This document shows, piece by piece, positions 17,496 through 24,835 of a DNA stretch of 64,000 nt. Numbering within the stretch: position 1 is the stretch's first letter; each line of letters begins with the position of its first letter. The position numbers and the translations under genes are program-made. The notes below the pieces were generated by a model. That model was not told where the DNA came from. It saw nothing but the letters and a program-made list of their open reading frames with translations, and made no database searches. Source of the DNA: Micromonospora tarapacensis (GTDB lineage Bacteria > Actinomycetota > Actinomycetes > Mycobacteriales > Micromonosporaceae); NCBI RefSeq assembly GCF_019697375.1, contig NZ_JAHCDI010000004.1, positions 5,195,324 through 5,259,323 of the forward strand, written 5' to 3'.

Positions 17496-18539
17496 GTGGC
17501 ACACCAAGCCCCGCGGCCACCGTCGCAACGGCCGGCGATGCCCGGCCGATCGACGGCTGCACCGCGTCTTCGCTGGTACCGCTGCACCAGACGCCCCCTG
17601 GCCGCGCTGGCCGCGATCGCCGTGATCCTGACCGGCGGTGCGACAGCGGCCCGGGCCGACCCGACGGTCGCCGACATCGAGCGCCAGATCGACGAGGACT
17701 GGAACCGGCTCGAACCCGTCATCGAACGGCACAACGCCACCCGGCAGGACCTGGCCGTCCACCGGCGGACGGCCGACGCCCTGACCGCCCGGATCGCGCC
17801 GCTGCAACGTCAGGTGGACGAGGCGATGGACCGGGTCGGTGCGCTGGCCGCCCGGGCGTACAGGGGTGAACAGGTGCGCGCCGTCAACACCCTGCTGGGC
17901 AGCCGGTCGCCGGGCGAGGTCGTCGAGCAGCTCGGCCTGCTCGACCGGTACGCCCGTTACCAGCAGCAGGACGTGCGGCACGCGAGCGAACTGCGTGACG
18001 AACTCGCCGCCGCCCGGGCCGGGCTGGACCGCACCATCGACGAGTTGGCCCGCGCCGAGGCCGAACTCGCGGATCGGCGCCGGCAGATCGACGCCGAGAT
18101 CGACCGGTTGCAGCGGGTGCGGCTGCGGGCGTACGACAAGGGAGCCGGCGGCCCACTGCGGCCGGCGCCCTGCCCGGCCAGTTACCCGGGCGGGCCGGCC
18201 GGAGCGGCGGTGACCTTCGCCTGCGCCCAGATCGGCAAGCCGTACTCGTGGGGCGCCGAGGGGCCGAACGCCTACGACTGCTCCGGGTTGACCCTGGCGG
18301 CGTGGGCGCGGGCCGGAGTGGCGCTGCCGCACAACGCGGCGCGGCAGCGCCGGGTCACCGCGTCGGTCAGCCGGGGTGCGCTGCGCGCCGGGGATCTCGT
18401 CTTCTACTACCGGGATCTGCACCATATCGGCATGTACGTCGGCGGTGGCTGGGTGGTGCACGCCTCCCGCGCCGGCCAGCCGGTGAAGATGAAGCAGCTG
18501 GACAGCAGCCCCGTGCACAGCTTCGGCCGGCCCGGCTGA
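17496..18539 (+). CDS. Secreted NlpC/P60 peptidoglycan hydrolase, second copy
   Basis: This 347-residue paralogue of the preceding gene has a basic N terminus, a signal sequence (~29-53, ending ARADPTV), an Arg/Ala-rich coiled coil (~55-215) and an NlpC/P60 domain (~235-345). The domain shows KPYSWGAEGPNAYDCSGL (catalytic Cys), HHIGMYVGGG (His) and VVHASRAGQPV. Its coiled coil is Arg-rich where the first copy is Lys-rich, so the copies have diverged. GTG 17496 follows GAGAGAGGGAG. The leader carries a ydaO-like motif, which would tie this hydrolase to c-di-AMP. Confidence 0.88.
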   Translation: MAHQAPRPPSQRPAMPGRSTAAPRLRWYRCTRRPLAALAAIAVILTGGATAARADPTVADIERQIDEDWNRLEPVIERHNATRQDLAVHRRTADALTARIAPLQRQVDEAMDRVGALAARAYRGEQVRAVNTLLGSRSPGEVVEQLGLLDRYARYQQQDVRHASELRDELAAARAGLDRTIDELARAEAELADRRRQIDAEIDRLQRVRLRAYDKGAGGPLRPAPCPASYPGGPAGAAVTFACAQIGKPYSWGAEGPNAYDCSGLTLAAWARAGVALPHNAARQRRVTASVSRGALRAGDLVFYYRDLHHIGMYVGGGWVVHASRAGQPVKMKQLDSSPVHSFGRPG

Positions 18540-18611
18540 GGCGTCGGGCGCAGCACGTCGGGCCTGCTCCGGCGCGGGCGCGGGCCGGTGGTGCGGCCGG
18601 CAGCCCGGGCG

Positions 18612-19190
18612 TCAGCGGGTGGGCCAGGTGCGCCAGCTCTGCCAGGCACGGCTCGGCGTCGGGCCGCGCTGACCCTGGTAGCGCGAGCCGTAGACGACCG
18701 AGCCGTACGGGTGCTCGGCCGGCGAGGAGAGCCGGAAGATGCAGAGCTGACCGATCTTCATGCCGGGCCAGAGGGTGATCGGCAGGTTGGCGACGTTTGA
18801 CAGCTCCAGGGTGACGTGACCGGAGAAGCCGGGGTCGATGAAGCCGGCGGTGGAGTGGGTGAGCAGACCGAGCCGCCCCAGGCTCGACTTGCCTTCCAGC
18901 CGGCCGGCGAGCTGGTCGCCCAGCGAGATGACCTCCAGCGTGGAGGCGAGCACGAACTCACCCGGGTGCAGCACGAACGCCTGGCCGTCGGGGACCTCGA
19001 CCGCCGAGGTCAGGTCGTCCTGCTGGGTGGCCGGGTCGATGTGGGTGTAGAGGTGGTTGTTGAAGACCTGGAACAGCTTGTCCAGGCGTACGTCGATGCT
19101 GGAGGGCTGCACCAGGGTGGGCTCGAACGGCTCGAGCGCCAGGGTGCCCGCCTTGATCTCGGAGACCAGGTCCCGGTCGGAGAGCAGCAT
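18612..19190 (-). CDS. dcd: dCTP deaminase
   Basis: This enzyme deaminates dCTP for thymidylate synthesis; the mycobacterial form also hydrolyses the dUTP product, making dUMP directly. Motifs are [24 protein letters not shown] (nucleotide binding) and [19 protein letters not shown] (catalytic Glu). The ATG at 19190 starts MLLSDRDL as in the family, giving 192 residues. No Shine-Dalgarno is visible; a TATGGT hexamer ends 6 nt before the ATG, so the transcript is probably leaderless. Confidence 0.93.
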   Translation of the reverse strand: MLLSDRDLVSEIKAGTLALEPFEPTLVQPSSIDVRLDKLFQVFNNHLYTHIDPATQQDDLTSAVEVPDGQAFVLHPGEFVLASTLEVISLGDQLAGRLEGKSSLGRLGLLTHSTAGFIDPGFSGHVTLELSNVANLPITLWPGMKIGQLCIFRLSSPAEHPYGSVVYGSRYQGQRGPTPSRAWQSWRTWPTR

Positions 19191-19196
19191 CGCCAC

Positions 19197-19202
19197 ACCA
19201 TA
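19197..19202 (-). promoter_or_regulatory. -10 element of a probable leaderless dcd transcript
   Basis: On the minus strand TATGGT is followed by 6 nt and then the dcd ATG. The -35 is not evident. Confidence 0.45.
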
Positions 19203-19239
19203 GCTGCCGGTATGCGACCTGCGTGTCGGGCTACCCGCT

Positions 19240-19255
19240 TCGAACGTGTGTTCGA
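19240..19255. promoter_or_regulatory. Perfect LexA/SOS box TCGAACGTGTGTTCGA
   Basis: The sequence fits the actinobacterial SOS consensus TCGAAC-N4-GTTCGA at all 12 fixed positions. It ends exactly where the -10 (TAGGAT, 19256-19261) of the PPOX-family gene begins, so bound LexA would block the promoter. The divergent dcd start is 50 bp away and could also be affected. Confidence 0.85.
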
Positions 19256-19261
19256 TAGGAT
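19256..19261 (+). promoter_or_regulatory. -10 element of a probable leaderless PPOX-gene transcript
   Basis: TAGGAT is followed by 6 nt and then the ATG at 19268, with no room for a Shine-Dalgarno. It directly adjoins the SOS box. Confidence 0.6.
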
Positions 19262-19267
19262 GTCGGC

Positions 19268-19825
19268 ATGGCTTCCTGGTCCGAATTCGCCGCCGACGAG
19301 CCCCGACTCGCCGACGGGATCCGCCTTCTGATGCAGCAGTACGGCCCGGGCTTCGGCTACCTGGCCACGGTCCGCGCCGACGGCGGGCCCCGGGTGCACC
19401 CGGTCTCCCCCGTGATCGCCGACGACGGTCTCTTCTGCTTCGTGATCGACTCGCCGAAGCGGCGCGACCTGGAACGCGACGGTCGTTACGCGCTGCACTC
19501 GTTCCCACCGGAGGAGAGTGACGACGAGGCGTACGTCGCAGGCCGGGCCCGGCCCGTCACCGACGACGCCACGGTGGCCCGCCTGGCCCTCGCCGCGCGG
19601 GCCGCGCCACACGCCGACTGGCGGTTGTTCGAGTTCACCGTCGACGTGGCGATGCTCGCCCGGCGCGAGCATGCCGGTGCCGGAGAGCCAGCCGCCCGCC
19701 CGGCCGTCCAGGTCTGGCTCGACCCGTCCGCCGTCACCCCGGAAGCCGTCACCCCGGAAGCCGTCCGCCCGATGGCCGCATCGGCCCCCGCCCGACCCGG
19801 GCGGCACCACCGCCGCGCGGCCTGA
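19268..19825 (+). CDS. Pyridoxamine 5'-phosphate oxidase (PPOX) family flavin protein, candidate SOS gene
   Basis: The 185-residue protein has the split-barrel PPOX fold: [36 protein letters not shown], then a strand-rich core with [23 protein letters not shown]. Such proteins bind FMN or F420 and reduce small molecules; the substrate is unknown. The C terminus (~from 145) is a low-complexity Ala/Pro tail with a tandem VTPEA repeat. A perfect LexA box abuts the promoter, so DNA-damage induction is predicted, which is unusual for this family. It converges on the metalloprotease gene. Confidence 0.82.
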   Translation: MASWSEFAADEPRLADGIRLLMQQYGPGFGYLATVRADGGPRVHPVSPVIADDGLFCFVIDSPKRRDLERDGRYALHSFPPEESDDEAYVAGRARPVTDDATVARLALAARAAPHADWRLFEFTVDVAMLARREHAGAGEPAARPAVQVWLDPSAVTPEAVTPEAVRPMAASAPARPGRHHRRAA

Positions 19826-19830
19826 GCGCG

Positions 19831-19864
19831 CCGGTGCCGGCCCCGTCGACGGGGCCGGCACCGG
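19831..19864. terminator. 34-bp perfect palindrome, bidirectional terminator
   Basis: Two 17-nt self-complementary halves meet at GTCGAC (centre 19847/19848) and begin CCGGTGCCGGCCCC. It lies 5 bp after the PPOX stop and between convergent genes, as expected of a shared terminator. It would form a cruciform or hairpin with essentially no loop. Confidence 0.75.
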
Positions 19865-19947
19865 TCCGGTCGTACGTCCGCTAGTGCGGTGGCCAGAAAC
19901 GTTTACCGGGCCTCGCCGCGACAACGCCAACGTTCCTGGACACCGTA

Positions 19948-20946
19948 CTAGGCCCGATAGGTGTTCCAGGCGTTGATCATGCGGGTCGCCTGGCCCGACG
20001 TGAACTGGTACATGCAGGTGTCGTAGGTGTAGTCCATGAAGTTGGTGATCGGGTCGAGGCCCGTGCTGGAGCAGGTGTTCCGGCCGGTCGGGCACTGGTA
20101 GGCCGGTGACGCCTCGGCCGGTGTGTCGGAGACGCTGTCACCGCTGCCCGAGCAGCCACCCTGGAAGGTGTGGTAGAGGTTCAGCCAGTGGCCGACCTCG
20201 TGGGTGCCGGTGTCACCCTGGTTGTAGTTGGTGGCGGTGCCGCCGGGCAGTGACTCGCTCAGCACGACCACGCCGTCCATCACGTTCAGGGTGTTCTGCG
20301 GGAACGTCGCCCAGCCGAGCAGGCCGTTGCTCAGCGCGCCGAAGTAGATGTTCAGCGTGCCCTTGGTGCCCTGTCGCAGTTGGGTCTTCATCTGCCGCTC
20401 GGCCGTCGAGCCCTGCCGGATCGGATACCACGAGGTGTTGGTGACCCGGTTGATGCTCTGTAGCTGGAACGCGAATGCGGTGGACGCGCCACCGGTCGCC
20501 CCGCTGAACGACTGGTTCAACACGTTGATCTGCGACTGGATCATCGAGTCGGGGATGTTCCCGCCGGACCGGGTGGTGTTCTTGCGGATCACGTGCGCCA
20601 CGACCGGAATGGTGACCGAGGCCGCGGCGGCCTGGGCGTTCAGCGTGCGCTGCCCGACCCGCTTGGCCCGCTCCTGGAGCAGGTCGGCGAACTCGGCCTC
20701 GCGCTGGTGAACCTGCGCGATGGTCAGCTCGTTGGGGTCGTGCTTCACGACGGCATCGCCGCGGACCCGGGCCGCCGTGCCCGTCGGATCCTCACACACC
20801 TCGTCGGCGACGGAGGCCGCGGCCGGGCCCGCGGTCGTGGTGGCGGCCGGCAGCAGGCCGACCGTGGCCGCACCGAGCACCAAGGCCAACGACGTCGATG
20901 CGAGGCCGGCGACATGCCGGTTCAGCAGGACGGGACGCAGTCCCAT
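19948..20946 (-). CDS. Secreted zinc metalloprotease, pappalysin (M43) family
   Basis: The extended zinc motif HEVGHWLNLYH (HExxHxxGxxH-type) and the Met-turn region NFMDYTYDTCMYQFT mark an M43 cytophagalysin/pappalysin-type protease. A signal peptide (to ~residue 40) is followed by a short pro-segment rich in charged residues (~45-100) and the catalytic domain. Cys residues after the zinc site (GGCSGSGDSV, YQCPTGRNTC) suggest disulphides in an exported enzyme. The ATG at 20946 is set by AGAGGTGG and by the start of the signal peptide. Length is 332 residues. Confidence 0.9.
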   Translation of the reverse strand: MGLRPVLLNRHVAGLASTSLALVLGAATVGLLPAATTTAGPAAASVADEVCEDPTGTAARVRGDAVVKHDPNELTIAQVHQREAEFADLLQERAKRVGQRTLNAQAAAASVTIPVVAHVIRKNTTRSGGNIPDSMIQSQINVLNQSFSGATGGASTAFAFQLQSINRVTNTSWYPIRQGSTAERQMKTQLRQGTKGTLNIYFGALSNGLLGWATFPQNTLNVMDGVVVLSESLPGGTATNYNQGDTGTHEVGHWLNLYHTFQGGCSGSGDSVSDTPAEASPAYQCPTGRNTCSSTGLDPITNFMDYTYDTCMYQFTSGQATRMINAWNTYRA

Positions 20947-21036
20947 AAGCCCACCTCTTTCTGGCGACGCGACCGGGGGTTGTGTCGCGTCGTGCGGAAA
21001 ACGTGGGGCAGACGTTACAACCCATCGATAGATCTG

Positions 21037-21052
21037 AACATAGACATATGTT
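21037..21052. promoter_or_regulatory. Operator-like inverted repeat AACATA-N4-TATGTT
   Basis: It lies in the unusually AT-rich 188-bp stretch between the metalloprotease gene (transcribed leftward from 20946) and tRNA-Gly. It is ~90 bp upstream of the protease start codon and could bind a regulator of that gene. Confidence 0.4.
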
Positions 21053-21134
21053 GCGGTGATGAAACTTCTTGCCACCCCCTGGTCCGGGTGCCTGGGTGCA
21101 CCGCTGCGGTGGCTCAGGTACAGTGGTCCCGCTT

Positions 21135-21208
21135 GCGGGTGTAGTTCAATGGCAGAACATCAGCTTCCCAAGCTGACAGTGCGGGTTCGATTCCCGTCAC
21201 CCGCTCCA
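21135..21208 (+). tRNA. tRNA-Gly (anticodon CCC), CCA encoded
   Basis: A full cloverleaf can be drawn. The acceptor arms are GCGGGTG and CACCCGC. The D arm includes AGTTCAATGGCAGAAC, the anticodon arm is TCAGC-TTCCCAA-GCTGA, and the T arm contains CGGGTTCGATTCCCG. The discriminator T is followed by an encoded CCA. The loop TTCCCAA gives anticodon CCC, reading GGG. A TACAGT hexamer ends 10 nt upstream. Confidence 0.95.
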
Positions 21209-21212
21209 GCAT

Positions 21213-21249
21213 GAAGCCCAGGCCAGGACACGTCCCCGACCTGGGCTTC
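21213..21249 (+). terminator. tRNA terminator hairpin
   Basis: A perfect 10-bp stem, GAAGCCCAGG (21213-21222) with CCTGGGCTTC (21240-21249), begins 4 bp after the tRNA CCA. The 17-nt loop contains a small GGAC/GTCC stem. Confidence 0.75.
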
Positions 21250-21364
21250 GCGCATGACCGCTTCGTGAGCCGGGCACTCGCACCGCGGCTTGTGCGCCTC
21301 GGGCTCCCGGCACCGCACCATCCGTGGCTGGCCGCCTGGCCGGGCCGGCGCGGGCCGGTCCCCG

Positions 21365-21370
21365 TACGCT
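21365..21370 (+). promoter_or_regulatory. -10 element of a probable leaderless LLM-gene transcript
   Basis: TACGCT is followed by 7 nt and then ATG 21378, with no Shine-Dalgarno between. Confidence 0.5.
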
Positions 21371-21377
21371 GGCGATC

Positions 21378-22256
21378 ATGCGGATTGGCATCGTGATCCT
21401 GCCCGATCAGCGCTGGTCGGTGGCGCGGCACCGTTGGCGGCAGGCCGACGACTGGGGCTTCGACCACGCCTGGACGTACGACCACCTGGGCTGGCGCGAC
21501 CTGGTGGATGGTCCCTGGTTCGACTCGATGACGACGCTGACCGCCGCCGCGACCGTGGCCTCCCGGATCCGGCTGGGCACGCTCGTGGCGTCGCCGAACT
21601 TCCGGCATCCGGCGGCCTTCGCCCGGCAGGTGACCGCGCTCGACGACATCTCGGGCGGGCGGGTGCTGCTCGGGCTGGGTGCGGGCGGGATCGGGTTCGA
21701 CTCGGCGGTGCTCGGCGGCGAGACGCTACCTCCACGGCAGCGGGTGGACCGGTTCGCCGAGTTCACCGGGCTGCTCGACGCGATTCTGCGGCAGGACGGG
21801 ACGACGTGGCGGGGTGAGTGGTTCGCGGCGGTGGATGCGCGGAGCGATCCGGGCTGCGTCCAGCGTCCCCGGGTGCCGTTTGTGGTGGCCGCCAACGGGG
21901 CCCGGTCGATGCGGCTCGCGGCCCGGTTCGGGCAGGGTTGGGTGACCACCGGCCCCGGCGTCGACGACCTGGACGACTGGTGGGCGGCGGTGGCCGAGCT
22001 GGTGGCCCGGCTCGACGCGATCCTCGCGGCGCAGGGGCGTGACCCGGCCAGTCTGGACCGCTACCTCTCGCTGGACTCGGCGCCGGTCTTCTCGCTGAGC
22101 AGCGCGCAGTTCTTCGCCGACCAGGTCGGCCGCGCGGCGCAGCTGGGCTTCACCGACGTGATCACGCACTGGCCCCGGGAGAGCAGCTGGTACGCCGGTG
22201 ACGAGGCGGTCCTGGTGGACGTCGCCACCCGCCTGCTGCCCGAACTGCGCGGCTGA
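21378..22256 (+). CDS. LLM-class (luciferase-like) flavin/F420-dependent oxidoreductase
   Basis: The 292-residue TIM-barrel protein shows the luciferase-like pattern: MRIGIVILPDQRW, WGFDHAWTYDHLGW, TRIRLGTLVASPNFRHPA, ARQVTALDDISGGRVLLGLGAG. Actinobacterial members of this type often use F420. The substrate cannot be read from sequence. The ATG at 21378 is chosen by family alignment and by the -10 seven bases upstream. It is monocistronic, convergent with the ASCH gene. Confidence 0.85.
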   Translation: MRIGIVILPDQRWSVARHRWRQADDWGFDHAWTYDHLGWRDLVDGPWFDSMTTLTAAATVASRIRLGTLVASPNFRHPAAFARQVTALDDISGGRVLLGLGAGGIGFDSAVLGGETLPPRQRVDRFAEFTGLLDAILRQDGTTWRGEWFAAVDARSDPGCVQRPRVPFVVAANGARSMRLAARFGQGWVTTGPGVDDLDDWWAAVAELVARLDAILAAQGRDPASLDRYLSLDSAPVFSLSSAQFFADQVGRAAQLGFTDVITHWPRESSWYAGDEAVLVDVATRLLPELRG

Positions 22257-22287
22257 ACCTGCGGCGCCGTCCTCCGGGCGGGTCGGC

Positions 22288-22719
22288 TCAGCTGCCGAGG
22301 TCGCCGGTGGCGACGCCGCCGTCGCCGGCGGAGACCAGCCGGAAGCGTACGCAGACGATCTCGGTGTCCTCGGTGACCGGGGTGCCGACGCGGGTCCAGT
22401 AGGCGGCGTGGCCGGCGCGCCACTCCTCGATCGAGCGGTCGCCCTCTCCCTCGGAGCGGGCGAAATCCCATGGGACCGTGGCGAAGCGGGTCACCTCGAC
22501 ACCCGTCACCTCGACGACGCCCACCAGGGCGTCCTGGTCGTCGACGAGGGCCAAACGCTCACCGACCTGCTCCAACTCCTCGCCCTCGTCGGCGTACTCG
22601 GCGCGCAGGCCGGCGGTTGCGGTCTTCACCCCGGCCAGCACGAGGGTGTTGAGGTTCGCCCGCAGCTCCCCGGGAGTGCCGAGGGCGAGCGCTCGGAGTC
22701 CGCCGATTCGTGGCCACAT
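22288..22719 (-). CDS. ASCH-domain protein
   Basis: The 143-residue protein fits the ASCH fold, a PUA-like barrel: LGTPGELRANLNTLVLAGVKTATAGLR contains the GxKxxT-type signature, and DALVGVVEVTGVEVTRF and VCVRFRL form the strands. ASCH proteins are predicted RNA-binding; some bacterial ones hydrolyse N4-acetylcytidine. The family member here is not assigned. The ATG has no Shine-Dalgarno; TAGCCT ends 7 nt upstream. Confidence 0.8.
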   Translation of the reverse strand: MWPRIGGLRALALGTPGELRANLNTLVLAGVKTATAGLRAEYADEGEELEQVGERLALVDDQDALVGVVEVTGVEVTRFATVPWDFARSEGEGDRSIEEWRAGHAAYWTRVGTPVTEDTEIVCVRFRLVSAGDGGVATGDLGS

Positions 22720-22726
22720 GGTGCCG

Positions 22727-22732
22727 AGGCTA
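22727..22732 (-). promoter_or_regulatory. -10 element of a probable leaderless ASCH-gene transcript
   Basis: On the minus strand TAGCCT is followed by 7 nt and then the ATG at 22719. Confidence 0.5.
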
Positions 22733-22811
22733 CCGCCCGGTCGGTGGCGCTCCAGCGTCCCAACGCCCTCCCGGGAGGGTACGGTCGATGCTCGACGACA
22801 AGGAGACGTCC

Positions 22812-23327
22812 ATGGCGGACCGACGTGCGGTGCTCATTCCGGGACGCGGGTACGACACCCGGTACCCGCTCTTCCTCTATCTGGGTGAGGCGCTGCGCCG
22901 GGCCGGTTTCGGGCTGCACGGGATCTCCTGGCAGGTGCCGGACGACTTCGACGTCGACACCATCGGCAATTGGGTCTGCGACCAGGTGGCCCCGACGTTG
23001 ACCGAGCGGACCGACCTGTTGGTCGGCAAGTCGCTCGGCACCCTCGCCGCGCCGCTGGCTGCCGCTCGCGGGCTGCCGGCCGTCTGGCTGACCCCGGCGC
23101 TGCACCGCGGCGAGGTGATCGATGCGCTGCGGCGGGCCACCGCGCCGTTCATGCTGGTCGGCGGCGCCGCCGACTCGTCCTGGGACGGCTCGGTCGCGCG
23201 GCGGCTGACGCCACACGTGCTGGAGATCCCGGCCGGCGACCACGCGCTGATGGTGCCCGGTCCGTTGGCCCGCTCCGCGGAGGCCCTCGGGCAGGTCTGC
23301 ACCGTGGTGGAGGACTTCGTCCGCTGA
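22812..23327 (+). CDS. Small alpha/beta-hydrolase-type protein
   Basis: The 171-residue protein begins MADRRAVLIPGRGYDTRYPLFLYL and contains DLLVGKSLGTLAAPLAA, a nucleophile-elbow-like GKSLG with Ser as candidate nucleophile. It ends with EIPAGDHALMVPG, where the His would complete the site. It is shorter than a full hydrolase and lacks an obvious lid. Substrate is unknown. The ATG at 22812 follows AAGGAG at good spacing; an upstream in-frame start without a binding site is rejected. Confidence 0.75.
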   Translation: MADRRAVLIPGRGYDTRYPLFLYLGEALRRAGFGLHGISWQVPDDFDVDTIGNWVCDQVAPTLTERTDLLVGKSLGTLAAPLAAARGLPAVWLTPALHRGEVIDALRRATAPFMLVGGAADSSWDGSVARRLTPHVLEIPAGDHALMVPGPLARSAEALGQVCTVVEDFVR

Positions 23328-23367
23328 TTCCCGGTCAGGCGGGCAGTTTCCCGGTCAGGCGGGCAGT
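23328..23367. repeat. Perfect 20-bp tandem duplication of a gene end
   Basis: TTCCCGGTCAGGCGGGCAGT occurs at 23328-23347 and 23348-23367. The right-hand copy contains the stop and last codons (Leu-Pro-Ala-stop) of the minus-strand phosphoribosyltransferase; the left-hand copy repeats that end downstream of it. Confidence 0.85.
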
Positions 23368-23906
23368 TGCGCGCCGGTCAGCAGGCCGGTGATGCGCAGT
23401 TCGTCGGCCACGGCCGGTGGACAGTCGACCACCACGGCGGCGGTGCCGACCGGCTCGGCGCCCCGGGCCGCACAGATGTCGTAGAGGGCGCGAACCTGGG
23501 CGGCGGTGGCCACCCAGTCGTCCACCACCAGCACCCGGTCGCCCGGACCGAGGTGCCGGTCGCGGACGGCGAGGTGGACCTGCCGTCCGCGGAAGTCGGG
23601 CGGGCTCTGCGCCCAGGTCAGTGGTCCGGCGGGCAGCCGTCCGTCGCCGGGCTTGTGCGCCGGCACGAATCCCACGCCGAGGGCGGTGGCCGCCAGCGGC
23701 CCGAGGAGGAACCCGGTGACGGCCGGTGCGACGACCACCGTGGGCCGGGCCGCCCGGAACGGTCCGACCAGCGCGGGCCCCAGGGCGGCGAGCGTGCCGG
23801 GGTCACGCCACCAGCCGGAGACGTCGCTGACCAGGTGGCTGGCGCCCGGTCCCGGATCGATCCACGCGAACAGCTCGACCAGGCGATTCCTCAGCTCAGC
23901 GGGCAT
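23355..23906 (-). CDS. Phosphoribosyltransferase-family protein
   Basis: A PRPP-binding loop is visible as GDRVLVVDDWVATAAQVRALYDI, preceded by TVVVAPAVTGFLLGPLAATALG. This is the type I phosphoribosyltransferase layout seen in adenine PRTase-like proteins. The DDW (rather than DDxxxTG) loop is slightly unusual. The ATG at 23906, with AGGAT eight bases upstream, gives 183 residues; an upstream ATG at 24002 lacks a binding site and would overlap a predicted operator. The base specificity cannot be judged. Confidence 0.78.
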   Translation of the reverse strand: MPAELRNRLVELFAWIDPGPGASHLVSDVSGWWRDPGTLAALGPALVGPFRAARPTVVVAPAVTGFLLGPLAATALGVGFVPAHKPGDGRLPAGPLTWAQSPPDFRGRQVHLAVRDRHLGPGDRVLVVDDWVATAAQVRALYDICAARGAEPVGTAAVVVDCPPAVADELRITGLLTGAQLPA

Positions 23907-23996
23907 GTCACCATCCTGCGCCAGCGCGACGGCGAGCACCGGGCCGCCCGGCCCACGGCGAATCGGATGATCAGCTTCACGTATCACCCTAATTCC

Positions 23997-24023
23997 GATC
24001 ATACCAACATGATCACGTTGACT
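23997..24023 (+). promoter_or_regulatory. Inverted repeat GATCAT-N6-ATGATC and -35 of the DPBB-protein gene
   Basis: The palindrome (23997-24014) lies 3 bp before TTGACT (24018-24023). A weak -10, TTATGG (24042-24047), follows after 18 bp. A regulator bound here would cover the promoter. The start codon is at 24087. Confidence 0.5.
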
Positions 24024-24086
24024 TCGGAAGTGCTTCTCTCGTTATGGTCCGACCCGATTTGATGCGCCGAGGAAAGGACCGGGCCG

Positions 24087-24725
24087 GTGGTTGGTAGGCA
24101 CTCCCGTACCCGCAGGATCACCTCGCCGGCCGGGTTGACGGCCAGCGCGGTGGTCGCCGTCGCCCTCGCCGTCGGGGGCACCGTCGGCGCCGTCCGGCTG
24201 ACCGCCGGTTCGGAGCCGGCCCGGCCGGCCGCGATCGACCTCTCGCCCACCCTGGACGGCGCCGGCTCGCCGACGGCGTCGCCGAGCGGCAGTGCCGGCG
24301 CCTCGCCGACGGCCACGGCGAGTCCGACGCCGATCCGCACCACGCAGGCGCCGTCCCGCAGCAAGCAACGTACGGCCAGCCCGACGCCGAAGCCGACGGC
24401 CAAGAAGACGACGGCCAAGAAGACGACGGCCCGGCCGGTGGTCGACACCGGCTCGTGTGGCGCGTCGTTCTACTCGCAGGGGCAGCTGACCGCCAACGGC
24501 GAGACGTTCAACCCCGAGGAGTTGACGGCCGCGCACAAGACGCTGCCCTTCGACACCAGGGTCCGGGTGACCAACCCGACCAACGGGAAGTCGGTCACCG
24601 TCCGGATCAACGACCGCGGCCCGTTCATCGACGGCCGCTGCCTGGACCTGTCGCGGGCCGCGTTCGCCGAGATCGCCTCGCTCGACCTCGGCCACGTCGA
24701 GGTCCGGTACGAGGTGCTGGGCTGA
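24087..24725 (+). CDS. Membrane-anchored RlpA-like double-psi beta-barrel protein
   Basis: An N-terminal membrane or signal segment (~residues 19-40) and a Pro/Ser/Thr/Lys linker with a [10 protein letters not shown] repeat (~105-118) lead to a C-terminal double-psi beta-barrel (~124-212): [33 protein letters not shown], then [21 protein letters not shown]. The Asp in NDRGP is the conserved active-site-type residue of RlpA lytic transglycosylases. No SPOR domain is present, so peptidoglycan binding must differ from the proteobacterial form. GTG 24087 follows GAGGAAAGGA. Confidence 0.85.
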   Translation: MVGRHSRTRRITSPAGLTASAVVAVALAVGGTVGAVRLTAGSEPARPAAIDLSPTLDGAGSPTASPSGSAGASPTATASPTPIRTTQAPSRSKQRTASPTPKPTAKKTTAKKTTARPVVDTGSCGASFYSQGQLTANGETFNPEELTAAHKTLPFDTRVRVTNPTNGKSVTVRINDRGPFIDGRCLDLSRAAFAEIASLDLGHVEVRYEVLG

Positions 24726-24835
24726 GCCCGTGTCGCGCGGTGGTCGGCTCCGGGCCGCGCTCCTCGCGGCCAGAACCGTTTCGTCCGACGAGCCAGGGTC
24801 GTTCTTTCACCCCCATCCATCGGGCATGCTGTCGG

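Noticed and set aside
21135..21249. Integration site at tRNA-Gly
   Set aside because: No integrase gene, no repeat of the tRNA 3' end and no change of composition nearby; the inverted repeat is a terminator.
24002..24002. ATG 24002 as the start of the phosphoribosyltransferase
   Set aside because: No ribosome binding site and it overlaps the palindrome and promoter of the divergent gene; ATG 23906 has AGGAT at good spacing.
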